DNA from: Gossypium raimondii
Lineage: Eukaryota > Streptophyta > Magnoliopsida > Malvales > Malvaceae
NCBI RefSeq assembly: GCF_025698545.1
Contig: NC_068569.1
Coordinates: 4,030,001 to 4,094,000, forward strand
DNA: 64,000 bases
Direction: 5' to 3'
Shown: positions 1 through 13,404 of the stretch, one piece after another
How the letters are laid out: the number at the start of each line of letters is the position of its first letter
Numbering within the stretch: position 1 is the first letter of the stretch
The notes under the pieces: generated by a model
What the model was told of the DNA's origin: nothing
The model's input: the letters and a program-made list of their open reading frames with translations, nothing else
Database searches by the model: none
Translations under genes and position numbers: made by a program

Positions 1-544
1 ATTCAAAACTGATTTCTCTGACTTACTGCCTCCCGTGGTATAGTCCAATCAACAGAGAAATGCTCATCTAGAGATTATTCTTTACAAAGAATTCAGCTTT
101 TGTTTTGATTCTTGTGGTCTTAGCTATTTGGCCTTGGTCCTAACTCCTGAGTGTTGATTGTCAATGACCTCACTGTTCTCATCCCACCATTACATTTAGT
201 GTCAGAAGTTGGAAATCTTGGAGTTTTAAACCTGCTTTTTACCCAATCAGCTAATTTATCACGATTAAATTCTTCAATTCGAAGGGAGAGATCCGAACTT
301 GGACCAACTGCTTTGGAAAAAGGGCTTTTATAAACAAATGCTCTAGGGTCTCAGATCTTTATTGCTAGTAAATAAATCCAATCAGCTTGTATATCACAAT
401 TAAATTCTTCAATTGTTCAAAATGGACTTCACAGTGAAGTGCATGCTTACTTGCTCGGTGTTTCACATACCTGATAGCTAACATTTTTGTCCCGCAGTTT
501 TCTAGCAGCCAAACAGAAAATAATATTTTCTTTTCCTGTAGACA
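1..544 (+). other. upstream region and 5' UTR of TRAPPC5 gene
   Basis: No coding region was recognised upstream of the first ATG. A pyrimidine-rich tract ending in TAG at 539-541 looks like a 3' splice site, so the TRAPPC5 transcript probably has a 5' UTR intron and only a few untranslated bases (542-544) before the start codon. An imperfect direct repeat of about 38 bases lies at 242-279 and 377-414 (shared core CAATCAGCT, then ATTAAATTCTTCAATT). The promoter itself may lie before the window. Confidence 0.5.
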
Positions 545-3308
545 ATGATTGGAGTTGGGAAGATAAAGCAATACTCAAACATCCTTGAGAAGCCCCTCAG
601 CAAGGGCAAACAAGAGGTTCCTCCACTCTCTCTTGATATCTCTTCCTCTTATGTTATGCTGAAATGCATCAGAAAATGATAAAGTTTAAACTGGAGACTT
701 GCTTTTTCTTTTCCCTTATTTTATTTAAACTGTAAATTCGTATTCTTAGCAAGCAACCTGAGTTTCAGATTGTTTCAATAATTCACCTTTTTCTTCTTGT
801 TGCAATATTTGACATCTATTGAGTTTGTTTCCTTTAACTTTTATTTTCTCATTGAATTATTTGATTTATCCATTAAATTAGTCGAGAAATTATGATCAAA
901 TGAGGCAAATTAGTCTCAAAATAAGAAAAAAATAAATCCGTTGAGATCTTATTACTTTAGAAAATAGAAAAGGTGTTTACATAGACCAAAACTAACCAAA
1001 TCAATAGTAGCTTTTATTGGGGATTTGTTTTAAATCAATTTGGAGTCAAAATTTGAACTGTTGAATGTTGTGCTTCCATTTCAGGTTAGCTTGAGTGCCT
1101 TTGCATTTTTGTTCTCTGAGCTTGTTCAGTACAATCAAACTCGGGTTGACAACATTGCTGAATTAGAAAGAAGGTACTTTTTCTTAATGTTTTATAGTTG
1201 AATCTCATCATTGCTGACTGATCTTGAGATCTGATTATTTCACATTAAAGCTAATATTGGGATTTGGGATGATGCTTAGTTCAGTAAATGGCTCTTCTAT
1301 TGTCAATGAATCTAATATCTTTCATGGAAAATGGATCAGGCTGGAGGATGCAGGGTATGCTGTTGGGGCTCGAGTTCTTGAACTTTTATGCCATAGGGAT
1401 AAGGTACAACACATTCATAGACTATACCCCAGATTGCTATCGCAACAAGGTTCTCTTTTTTATTCTTCACTAGCATTCTTTATGTGCTACTTGCAAGTTG
1501 GACATCTACCACTCCTAGTTTTGGTAATGAGGTGAGAAAGTTTTGATGTAATACAAGAATGCTGGCCTAACACACCTTTTATGCTTGGTGGTTGTTATCT
1601 CAATTATGTTTGCATTCATATTTTTTGTCTGGGTTTAGCAATGTGTTTGGTTAAATGCGTGCTCATTTGTGTGTATACGTATGCTCTTATATGGTGTCAG
1701 TGCCGGTACTATGAACCTATGCTTTTTTATGCCTCAGGGGAATAGAAGGGAGACACGATTGTTGGGTATTTTATCCTTTGTGCACAGCACTGTCTGGAAG
1801 GTGTTATTTGGAAAGGTAAGTTGCAATCTTGTCTGCTGGTGAAACAATTGAAAGTTTGATGATACTGTCATATGGAATTTGGCTAGTTTCCTAGAAGCCT
1901 ATAGGCATGAGAAGTTTAGCTGGCATTTGCTTAAAATCAATGTAGTCTTAATGCTTCTCTTACCAGCTTTTTTTGGTACTATGTTAGGTGGCTGACTCTC
2001 TTGAGAAGGGCACTGAACATGAAGACGAATACATGATCAGTGAGAAGGACCTCCTTGTGAACAAGTTATGCATTGCTCATCACTCATAGCTTATAATGCC
2101 ATTGTTTCAACTAACTTGATCTCTTGTCCTAGGTAAGTAACCAACTGGTCTGTTTGCATTGTAGGTATATTTCAATTCCAAAAGACATGGGGACCTTTAA
2201 TTGTGGGGCATTTGTTGCTGGAATAGTGAGGGTAAGTGTTGCCTTCATTTTGTGTATTAAATGAATGATGTGGTGGAAAGAAGCTCTTATAGGCTCTCTT
2301 TGTTGGTTGGAAGGGTGTTCTTGATGGTGCAGGATTTCCAGCAGTAGTAACAGCTCATTTTGTACCAATGGAGGGACTGCAAAGACCTCGGACAACTATT
2401 TTGATAAAGTTTGCTGAAGAGGTAGGCACCACTCGTTTGCTATTGTAAAATGTATTTGATGCTTGGTCTGATGTTTATGATTCATTAAATATTATCTAGC
2501 GTACTTTTTTGTTTAGGATTGACAAAATGTATAAACGCGTCTATTCATATGTTTAAATCTCTATGGGATCAAAATCTGTCTTACCCAAAAATAAAATGAT
2601 ATACCGTTAAGACTATCAAAATACTATTGAGAGTGTTGCTTCTGATGTGAAAGAAGAGTTGGTTATGCTAAGCAATCAGTATATAGAGTTCAGTTTTCAC
2701 CATTTATTTTAGTATAAATACAATATTTTTATGTTCCCATTTGCTAAACAATAGTCAGCTGGTAATGCAACTCTCTTTTTCTTGTACTTTTAGAAAAAAA
2801 AAGTTGCGACACTGCTGCTGTCCATTTCAAAAGTAACATATTTCAATTCCTATCATCATCTTAACTTGCTAAAGGATGAAGGTCCAAATATGTTTCCTGT
2901 TCTTCCTCAGTTATATTTGAAGAAGGTTATGTTGTCAGTCTGATACTGGTATATGACTGAAATGGATATATATATATTTTTTAATATCCTTGAAGAACCA
3001 TACTCTGTATCATGTTGGACATGAATAAGTTAGAGTAAGAAGAGTTGGAGTGACTTAGGAAAAAGGCATTGAGGCCCAAAATGCAACATGTAACTACTAG
3101 CTTCTCTTAGAATATGCTGTTATTACTGTTTGTTTTGCTTAACATTCTGTGTCATAGCATATCAACTTACTACATCCATATTACTGAAGACGTTTTTTCA
3201 AATTAGTTCCGAGTTGACGTGTATATGTATATACTGGATTTAAGATTGATCCTGCTCCATTATTGCTGCTCTGACCAGGTATTGCAAAGAGAAGCGAGAT
3301 TAGGTTGA
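545..3308 (+). CDS. TRAPPC5: TRAPP complex subunit 5 (TRS31/TRAPPC5), 8 coding exons
   Basis: Core subunit of the TRAPP tethering complexes, which act as Rab/Ypt1 exchange factor and vesicle tether at ER-Golgi and Golgi membranes. Coding exons by splice signals and family alignment from memory: 545-616, 1085-1173, 1340-1403, 1738-1815, 1988-2064, 2165-2231, 2314-2421, 3279-3308. They join in frame to 194 residues, the usual length of plant TRS31. The protein starts MIGVGKIKQYSNILEKPL and has the conserved blocks LEDAGYAVGARVLELL, LGILSFVHSTVWKVLFGK and PKDMGTFNCGAFVAGIVRG of the Bet3-like fold, ending REARLG. Two donors are weak but needed for frame (GTTCCT after exon 1, GTTATG after exon 5). 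The last exon codes only nine residues and sits 857 bases beyond exon 7. No break is seen, so the gene looks functional. The tRNA and eS12 genes follow on the same strand. Confidence 0.95.
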
Positions 3309-3711
3309 TTATTATGCCTGGGGTTCTCTTGAGTTGTCCATGTACTGCAACATCGTGAATGAAACACTTAACACTTCGGCTGCTTCCTTAATCTAATAAC
3401 ATGGATTAGTGATGGTTTGTGTATTATGGCAACAATGGTAGAAAAAGATTATTACATGTAAAAGTAAAAATGTCATCATTACTGTTAGTTTTGTGTTGAT
3501 ATGACCTCAAATGGATTATTACCGAGAATACGAGTTTGCTTGTTTTGTGTATTTTCTTTTTAAATGAATTTTGTTGCTTCGAAATTTGATAATGAATTAT
3601 CTTTCGAATTTTCTATTTTTTCCCAGGGAACATTTTCTTGATATAAAATTACCTATCGTACGTTTGATATAAAAGAATAATTTGTAATTAGAAAGGTGCA
3701 CTGTCAATTTA
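3309..3711. other. 3' flank of TRAPPC5, AT-rich spacer
   Basis: About 400 bases between the TRAPPC5 stop and the tRNA gene. It should hold the TRAPPC5 3' UTR. No ORF of note, repeat or other gene is recognised. Confidence 0.4.
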
Positions 3712-3785
3712 GCTTTCATAGCTCAGTTGGTTAGAGCACCCGTTTAGTAAGCGGGAGGTCTTGAGTTCGACTCTCAATGAAAGCA
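3712..3785 (+). tRNA. tRNA-Thr (anticodon AGU)
   Basis: A full cloverleaf can be drawn by eye. The acceptor stem GCTTTCA (3712-3718) pairs with TGAAAGC (3778-3784) and the discriminator is A3785. The D arm is GCTC/GAGC around AGTTGGTTA. The anticodon stem CCCGT/GCGGG encloses TTAGTAA with anticodon AGT. The T arm is TTGAG/CTCAA with loop TTCGACT. There is no intron and no encoded CCA. Internal A and B boxes are intact, and a T-run (TTTT at about 3795) can serve as Pol III terminator. The gene lies about 25 bases upstream of the first Site II motif of the eS12 promoter, in the same direction. Confidence 0.95.
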
Positions 3786-3810
3786 TATTGAGAGTTTTAT
3801 TTTACATCCG

Positions 3811-3932
3811 TGGGCTTTAATATGGGCCAAGTCATTGGTCTTGGGTTGGATCACGGCAGCAATTGGTTCGTTGACTTTAATATCTTTCTCACCTTCTGTT
3901 TTTATTTTAACCCTAAAAACCAAAAACCCTAA
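3811..3932 (+). promoter_or_regulatory. Site II + telo-box promoter of eS12 gene
   Basis: Two Site II motifs are visible, TGGGCT at 3811-3816 and TGGGCC at 3823-3828, followed by two telo-boxes, AACCCTAAA at 3909-3917 and AAACCCTAA at 3924-3932. The Site II plus telo-box pair is the established promoter signature of plant ribosomal-protein and other translation genes. No clear TATA box is seen. Transcription probably starts near the telo-boxes. Confidence 0.8.
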
Positions 3933-4189
3933 ACATTCCTCCGCCACCCAGCAGATCAATTCGTTGACGGCTCCCCGCTCTTCATTTTCTTTACTCTCAG
4001 GTCAGCGCCTTAATCTTCGTTTTCTCCTGCTGTTTTTCTTACATTGTCATCTAACGTTTCCTTTGATTTCTTCACCCAAAATTACTGAACGATTTTTTTT
4101 TTGTATTAGCTGAAATATCTGCTTGTTTGACTTTTTTTTTCTTTTTTTACCTGAAAGCAGAAGCTCCGATCCCATCTTCAACTCCAAAA

Positions 4190-5572
<1,383 letters not shown>

Positions 5573-7479
5573 GTAAAAGAGGATGGTTTCTTTGGTAGAA
5601 TCAGAGTTTAATTTTTGTCATTCATGATATTTGCTTGAGTAATTTTGTTTTTTTCAAAGGCTGAACTGCTTGGTGTTTCTTATGCATGCTACCTTTCTCA
5701 TTTTAAATTACTGGCAAACCATTTGGAAATCCAACAATTTTTATCTCATGTTTCTGTTTGTTTGTCTTTTTTTTTTCACCTTTCTCTCTAACATTTATTT
5801 ATTTATCTGTTTGGGGGTTCAATTCTCTCAAACGTATATGAGTTGGGTTTTCTTTGGGCCTAGCTAAGTTCGATGCAAGATGTCTCATGTTGTTCGCCAA
5901 TACAATCAGGGTGGACTAATTATGGATATAAATTGTCTTGTTTTCGCTGGCTTAATTAGGTTTGAGTAAATTCATTATTTATTTAGTAAAAAATGAAATT
6001 GATTTTCATGTTTTGAGCTAGATAATTTTGTTTACAACTTTGAATTCATAATGAAGTTTCGTTACAGATAAAAAAGGAAAGTCTGATTTGACAGCTTAAG
6101 TTGTAAGGGGTCAATTTGATAATTAACTAAATTTTAGGGTCTATTTAATAAATCATTGAAAAATTTTAACATGAAAATTTCAATAAAAAAAATTGAATTT
6201 CGGGCATGTGAGGAGAACAAATACCATATTTAAACCCAAATAATTCCGTAGTCAATTTTATTCATTCACATCATATAATCTCTAAATTCTTTTGTGCTGC
6301 TTGAAGTTATTGCCATAAGAAAAAGCTTGGTGCAGTCACCAAATTGTGGGCTTTTTTAGACGCTGTAAAAGAAAGAGGCCAGCTCCATGAGTATGATTGG
6401 ATTAGTGAAAGTGGGTGAATTGGCTTTTATTAGAATGGTCAGGTCTTGTGGTCCATCTGCTACCTACTCTGTTTTTGTGGCTTGTATAGTAAGTTGATCC
6501 TACACCAGACACCCAACATGGTTTTTCAACCACTATTACCTGATTTAAATTTTCAAGCATCTGTGCTTCTTGTTCCAGCTACCTTTCCCCATGATTGAAG
6601 GCTAAAGCTACTCGTCTTTTCAGTTTGTTATTTGGGGTTGTCTCTTTCCTTCTTTTTACTTATCTTGATTCAACAATTTAGGAAATTTCACCACCAACTG
6701 TAAAAACAAATGGCAAATACTCGTGGGGTTTCTTTAACAAGAACCAAATGTGTTTTAAAAAGAACATTCATCCGCTGCAAATACTGTGTTTTAAGTACTG
6801 TTGAACACCAAACTGAGGGTTGGGGCAACTTGGTTGAACACAGTATAGTTTATGCTTATGATTCAACTGAATCTTTTGGTAACGAATCCTGAAGGAGAGA
6901 GATTTAAAAGTATCAGCAAATCCACATAACCTTTCCATCATTTTATACATAAGCAAGGAAATCTTTTCAGCAATCCAATTTCTTTTCAGCAATCCAATTT
7001 GGACCAACTCTTTTATGATGATATCATGTTTTGAGTGTTTCTAACTCTATTTTGTACCATTGGGTATTATTTTATAGCTTCATCATCAAGTCATTATACC
7101 ATATCTGATTCAGTACCAATTAATTTCCAAGTCTACATTTCTTTCCACTTCTTACATTAACTTCATTTCTTTCTCTGAATTAATGATTTCGTGAAGTCAA
7201 AGTCAATGTAAAACAGTTAAAGAACAATAAATTAAATGAAAGTAGTAAGATCTTCAATCGTGTCTGCCATTTTTTACGCAGGGTAAAAGAGTAGCAAAAA
7301 ACCAAAACAAGTTACAATTTTTAACTTGTACAAGCTATTGACTGGTCAGCAAGAGTGAAATTTCGATAGGAAAATTGTTAGAACCATTTACTCAAACTTG
7401 GCAAAATCTGAACCACCTAAACCAAACTCATTTTTTTCCAACTGCAACCAAAGGCAATGGCTGTGGCTCACCTTTTCCC
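5573..7479. other. intergenic spacer between eS12 and GAPN genes
   Basis: This contains the eS12 3' UTR and the GAPN upstream region. A short tandem repeat of about 19 bases (TTTTCAGCAATCCAATTT) occurs twice at about 6964-7001. Short ORFs here have no recognisable similarity. No RNA gene was seen. Confidence 0.4.
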
Positions 7480-7487
7480 TATATATG
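7480..7487 (+). promoter_or_regulatory. TATA box of GAPN gene
   Basis: TATATATG lies about 150 bases before the start codon, after a pyrimidine-rich stretch. The spacing leaves a 5' UTR of roughly 115-125 bases. Confidence 0.55.
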
Positions 7488-7633
7488 TAACCGTATGGCA
7501 TCATAATCCATACCAGACACTCGTTGCCTCATCTTCCACTTCACTTTGCGTCACTTAGTTTCTTTGTTTTTTGCTCTTGGAGTGAGGAAATCCATAGGAA
7601 ACAAGTACGTTTCGTCTCTTTTTAATTTTCATA

Positions 7634-9989
7634 ATGGCTGGGACTGGAGTGTTTTCAGACATATTGGATGGAGATGTTTACAAGTACTATGCTGATGGTG
7701 AATGGAAGAAGTCTTCTTCTGGAAAAACTGTTGCAATTATCAACCCCACCACCAGAAAAACTCAGTATAAGGTTCAAGGTTGGCCTGCTAAACTTGTAAA
7801 ACCACAGTTTATTTTGCTAATCATGTAAACCATATATGCATGCTTTTGTTTTTCCCATCAAATCTTGTCTTTTTTTTGTTGAAATATTGAGGTGTTGTTC
7901 TTGATTCCTTATGAAACTGTGTTTGTTTTCGTGGTGATCTAGATTAATCAAGGTGCCTTTGAGACCATACTTAACTAAAGCCCAAATAGTTGAATTAGGG
8001 GCTGAAATCATATTAATGGCTAGTTTGTGCGTCTTGGTAAAATGATGCCTGAGGTGATTTTATTGTGGTGCTGCAAACAGCTTGTACACAAGAAGAGGTG
8101 AACAAGGTTATGGAATCAGCAAAAACTGCACAAAAATCATGGGCTAAGACTCCACTTTGGAAGAGAGCTGAGCTCCTTCATAAAGCTGCTGCTATCCTAA
8201 AGGAGCATAAAGCACCAATTGCTGAATGCCTGGTTAAAGAAATTGCAAAACCAGCCAAAGATGCCATTACCGAGGTATATAATAATCTGCTCCAACTTTT
8301 TTTGTGCAATTGTTTAATTCAGAACTGAAAAACAACTCATCTCAAGGAAAACTGGTTTTTGATATAATTCCATGAAGGTTGTGAGGTCCGGGGATCTTAT
8401 TTCTTACACTGCTGAAGAAGGGGTAAGGATTCTTGGTGAAGGGAAATTCTTGGTATCTGATAGTTTTCCTGGAAATCAGAGAACCAAATATTGCCTCACC
8501 TCCAAGGTAATGTTTCATTCATTTGCTTCAGAATATGAAAAATTATATACAGAATCCTGTGAAAACAACCTGTTGTTCATGAGTTATAGTTGCAATTCAA
8601 TGTATACAGATTCCGCTTGGAGTGATTCTGGCCATTCCACCATTCAATTATCCAGTTAACCTGGCTGTTTCAAAAATCGCACCGGCTTTAATTGCTGGAA
8701 ACTCCCTTGTACTCAAGCCACCGACACAGGTACTTTTTACAAGCATACATGCTGATAACACATTTTGTCGAAACATATAATGTGGTCGAATTTGATAGTG
8801 TGTCCTAAAATTAGTAATCTTCTTACAGGGTGCTGTTTCTGCTCTTCATATGGTACACTGCTTTCATTTGGCTGGTTTTCCCAAAGGGCTCATTAGCTGT
8901 GTGACGGGGAAAGGCTCCGAGATCGGGGACTTCCTCACCATGCATCCTGGAGTTAACTGTATAAGGTAGTTCCATGCCATTGTGGACACTTCATTTGCTA
9001 TGACAATATAGTGTATAACTTGCATTACCTTTTTCCTCAGCTTCACTGGTGGAGACACCGGCATTGCGATCTCAAAGAAGGCAGGAATGATCCCTCTGCA
9101 GATGGAATTGGGAGGAAAAGATGCATGTATCGTACTCGAGGATGCCGACTTGGATTTAGTTGCTGCAAACATAATAAAAGGAGGATTTTCTTACAGGTAA
9201 AAAAACAAGACTTGCTTGTTCTCACTTCTACTAGACATTTAACATGGTGTTTTAACTCTTTTTTGCTTGTACAACTACTACCACAGTGGTCAAAGATGCA
9301 CGGCTGTCAAGGTTGTGTTAGTGATGGAATCTGTCGCTGATGTTCTGGTGGAGAAGGTGAAGGCAAAAGTGGCGAAATTAACGGTCGGGGCACCGGAGGA
9401 TGACTGCGATATCACTCCCGTGGTGTCGGAGTCGTCGGCTAATTTCATCGAAGGACTGGTGAAAGATGCCAAAGAGAAAGGAGCTACATTTTGTCAAGAG
9501 TACAAGAGAGATGGCAATCTTATATGGCCATTGTTGTTAGACAATGTTCGACCCGATATGAGGATCGCATGGGAGGAACCGTTTGGTCCGGTTTTGCCGG
9601 TTATAAGGATTAACTCCATTGAGGAAGGTATCCACCACTGCAATGCTAGCAACTTTGGACTCCAAGGATGTGTCTTCACAAAGGATGTCAATAAAGCAAT
9701 ATTGATCAGTGATGCGATGGAGACGGGTACGGTTCAGATAAATTCTGCACCAGCTCGTGGACCAGATCATTTCCCATTTCAGGTAAACAAAATCTATATT
9801 GCATGTCCCAAATTGGATTACTTTCTTGTTATATCAGCAGCATTGTAAAATTATTGAGAACTGGGTTGCAAACAGGGTTTGAAAGACAGTGGAATAGGAT
9901 CACAGGGGGTTACCAACAGCATTAACATGATGACAAAGATCAAGAGCACAGTTATCAACTTACCAACCCCGTCTTACACCATGGGTTAG
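7634..9989 (+). CDS. GAPN: NADP-dependent non-phosphorylating glyceraldehyde-3-phosphate dehydrogenase (GAPN, ALDH11A)
   Basis: Cytosolic enzyme that oxidises glyceraldehyde-3-phosphate directly to 3-phosphoglycerate and makes NADPH, bypassing the phosphorylating GAPDH step. Exons: 7634-7778, 8081-8274, 8378-8506, 8610-8729, 8829-8965, 9041-9196, 9287-9782, 9876-9989. They join in frame to 496 residues, the exact family length. The ALDH general base lies in [10 protein letters not shown] (Glu264) and the catalytic cysteine in [10 protein letters not shown] (Cys298), the numbering used for plant GAPN. The protein begins [19 protein letters not shown] and ends LPTPSYTMG. All eight exons have clean GT-AG borders and nothing looks broken. 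There is no transit peptide, as expected for a cytosolic form. The gene is in the same orientation as the bHLH gene, matching the order At2g24260-At2g24270. Confidence 0.96.
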
Positions 9990-10797
9990 GCATTTCATAA
10001 ATATCAGAATAACAACCAGGGTTATCTTAGTTAAGATAGTATTTGTGTTTTAGAGCTTATTTCCATATGATGTTTAGTGAAAAAGGATAAAAAATGGAGA
10101 CAAGCAAATAAGAAAGACAGTTACATATGCATAATATATTGTCTCTGTTATCGAATGTACCAAAGTTTCTTCGAGTGATGTTTTGAAGACTTAGCAGAGC
10201 TTTTAATGAACATTGGTTTCTGGGTTTAGCCTATCCAGTTTAAGCCCAAAAATAATCATCAAAACTGACAGAATTGGGGCTAAAACCAGACAAGTGCCAC
10301 TTATGGGTTTGGGTTCAATGTTGAAGGATTTCTTAAAATAAAACCCAGGCCTATTTTATATGGTATAATTTACTGTCTTTTTTGTTCTATGTCTATGGTA
10401 TAATATACAATTAGCACACACACACATGATAGAATTAAGGAAAATTTATGTTTCCTAAAATGATATATTTTGTTAGATTATATATATATAAACACTTGAA
10501 TCTCTTTATGAAAAGGACCATCTCACTTTCTTAGAATAGTATTGAAAATGTATATATAATATTAGTATTGAAAATGTATATATAATTATTTTGTTTATAC
10601 CAAAATTTCTCATTTTTATCGAATTAAAATAGCTATTTTATTATGGAGGATCTACTTGTACAGTGTATAAAATTGAAGTAATTTTATACACATCTTTAAT
10701 TACAATAAATTACAACCTTAATCCTCATATTGTAACTTATTGATCAGATATTTTCCTTCTCCAAAAACAAAATCACAATTATAAAAAATATACAAAC

Positions 10798-10835
<38 letters not shown>

Positions 10836-11125
10836 GGATGCAAAGCTAAAAAATGGAAATTACATGCAATGATCACTATCATAACGTACTGCCATTTATT
10901 GATGGACGAAATCTGTTTATCAAAGCATCAAAGTCCGTCACTATTACTACTAAAGATAGGGATAACCGTTGCTATAGGGGTATGTCTAGAACCCTATGGG
11001 CGGCGGTAAATATCAGTTGGTTCGTTGGTACACTTCTGTTGGATGATAACTTTTCAACTAGACTTTTACTACGGTTCTTTCTGTCGGTACATTTTATGGG
11101 GTATATGACGGATTTAAAATGACTT
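9990..11125. other. intergenic spacer downstream of GAPN
   Basis: GAPN 3' flank, then very AT-rich DNA. A 26-base tandem repeat (core AGTATTGAAAATGTATATAT) occurs twice at about 10538-10587, and a TA microsatellite follows. An 89-codon ORF at 10853-11122 ends at the LTR border and has no recognised similarity. No gene was recognised. Confidence 0.4.
10802..10831. repeat. (AT)n microsatellite
   Basis: About 15 uninterrupted AT dinucleotides are read directly. Confidence 0.9.
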
Positions 11126-11130
11126 CCGTA

Positions 11131-13399
11131 CATAATATCTCGAAAATTATTACTGAAATATCTCGAAAACTACTACAGTAAGAAATTAGGTATCCTTGAT
11201 ATAGTAAAATAAGGAAATAAAGTGACAAAAAGGAAAATTTTGAGTTATGGCAACATTGAGAAGTATATTAAATTCAAGAAAGAATTAAATCACAAAAGTG
11301 AGAAAAATTTTGTTAACCAAGAGTAAATACTCAAAATTTGAGGGGTAAAGTGTAAATATGAAAAGTTGAAGGACCAATAGTGCAAATATTTTAAGGGTGG
11401 AATAGTCTAGAAACTAAGGAAAATGGATGAATTAGGACCAAATTGAAAAGGTGAAGAATTTTGAGGGACTAAATTACAATTTTTACCAAATTAAATGATG
11501 ACTCAAGGATGGAATTTTAAAAGATTATGAAGGGAAAAATGGTCAATTAGAGAGAGAACTCTAGAAGGTAATGATATGTTGGTGATAATTTTAATTAATT
11601 AATTAGATAAATGTTATTTAATTAATATTTTATTAAGATTTTTAGTATTATTTTATTATTAAATGATTAATATAAAAGGAAGGAAAGATGAAAAGAAATC
11701 ATCATCTTCCCATGCATCCAACGTGAGAAGAAGAGAGAAAGAAAGAAAGTTTTGCTTTCTTTACAATTTGGCCCTTCCACAAAAAATTTACCATTTTCAC
11801 CTAGAAATCAAAAGAATTTCCATATCCATCAAGAGAGAAAGATAACAAGGAGACTATGGGGAGCTAGAATATCAAGTTAGATTCAAGAAAGAGAAGCTGG
11901 AGAAGAGAGAAAATCAAGTTAAAGGTTGAAACTAACAGGACAATGTAAGAACATCAAGATTTCAATATATTTTTAAGTTTGATATTATAGAAAAAAACAT
12001 AGAAATGATGTTATAATAGAGTTTTCTTATATAAGGTCTTATGTTCTTGATATATTAGTGAAGGGAAATAAGTGAAAGTGATGAGAAATATTATAGAGAA
12101 ATGGAGTTACAAACTTAGTAATCAACATCTTGCACTAAAACAGTTTTGGACAGCAACAGTAGGTTAACCTTGAAAAGTCACCATAAATTGTGGAGATCGA
12201 ATTAGAAGATGAACAAAATATGAAATTAAAGCTTATTGAGCCTAGTTTCTCATAGAAGAAACGGTGTAAGTAAGGAATTGTAAATAATGAGATATAAATT
12301 TTGTGAGACAATATCAGAATGAATTCGGGTTCCCCTATTCTGATTTTGGAAAATCATTAAAAAATTGAGAAAAATAATTAGGGACTTAAATTTATATGCT
12401 TAAATCCTTAATGAGGCTATTTTCAATAGAAACAAACGGTAACATCATTCGAATCTCGTACGAGGAGATAATTAATTTTTAGTGAAGAAGGGTTGAAACT
12501 GTCAGACAGCAGAACATGGATGACTTTAAAGAATAAACTGCACTTATTGGCTAAACCATAAATTCTGAAAATTTTATGGTAAGAAGATATGTGAGTCTAG
12601 TTTCATATAAGTTTAGCGGATCTTAATTCGGGGTTCCGTAGCTCAAAATATAAATAATTTAGTGACTATGACTCAAGTGGACAACTTTGAATGAACATAT
12701 AAATAAATAGTGAAATTATAGATAATGTTATATATAAGCATGTTATATACATTAAGGATGTGGAATGGAGAGGAGGAGAAGGAAAATATATAATTATTCA
12801 ACTAGCATGAGTTTTCATTAAAATGGTTAATTTGCATGTTTTAGGTTTAGGGTTAAATTGAATAAAAGTAAAATTTTAAGGGTAAATTTGTAAAATGTCA
12901 AAAAGTGACCAAATTGCATGGAATGAATTGTTTTATTATTTAAATTAATAAATTGAATGAAATATTAATTTAGATAAAGCTTGGGTGGAAATTGAGGAAA
13001 ATAGAAAATTATCAAAATGTCCACAATTTTGGTATTTACGCAATTTAGCCTTGTAAGTTTGTATGAACTATATTTTGTATAAATTTAGTTAAAGTGAATG
13101 TTATTTGGTGATGAATATTATATAAATATGTATTTTATTATTGTAATTGAATTATTATTGGTAATATGTATAATTATTAGATGCATCAAAATGATTATCA
13201 GTAAATTTGGATGATTTGATTCTGGTTATAATGGCATGAATAAGTTAAATTGGTCAACGTTAGCTCATTAATGTTTTGATTTTGATTGGTTATAAAGATG
13301 AATGCTTGATAAAATAATGAAATGTTTGTAAATTAATTTGTAAACTCCGGTAGCTTTATAACCCTATTCTGGCGATGGGTATGAGTTAGGGGTGTTACA
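11131..13399 (+). mobile_element. solo LTR of an LTR retrotransposon, about 2.27 kb
   Basis: The right end is GGGGTGTTACA, as in the other two LTRs of this window. The 5-bp sequence CCGTA flanks both sides (11126-11130 and 13400-13404), as expected for an LTR element target duplication. No internal coding domain or second LTR is present, so it is best read as a solo LTR left by LTR-LTR recombination. The stretch 12330-12680 is clearly similar to 54130-54500 of the third LTR in the same direction. I place it in a gypsy-like family typical of cotton by recognition only. It is a fossil and old enough to have drifted from its relatives. Confidence 0.8.
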
Positions 13400-13404
13400 C
13401 CGTA

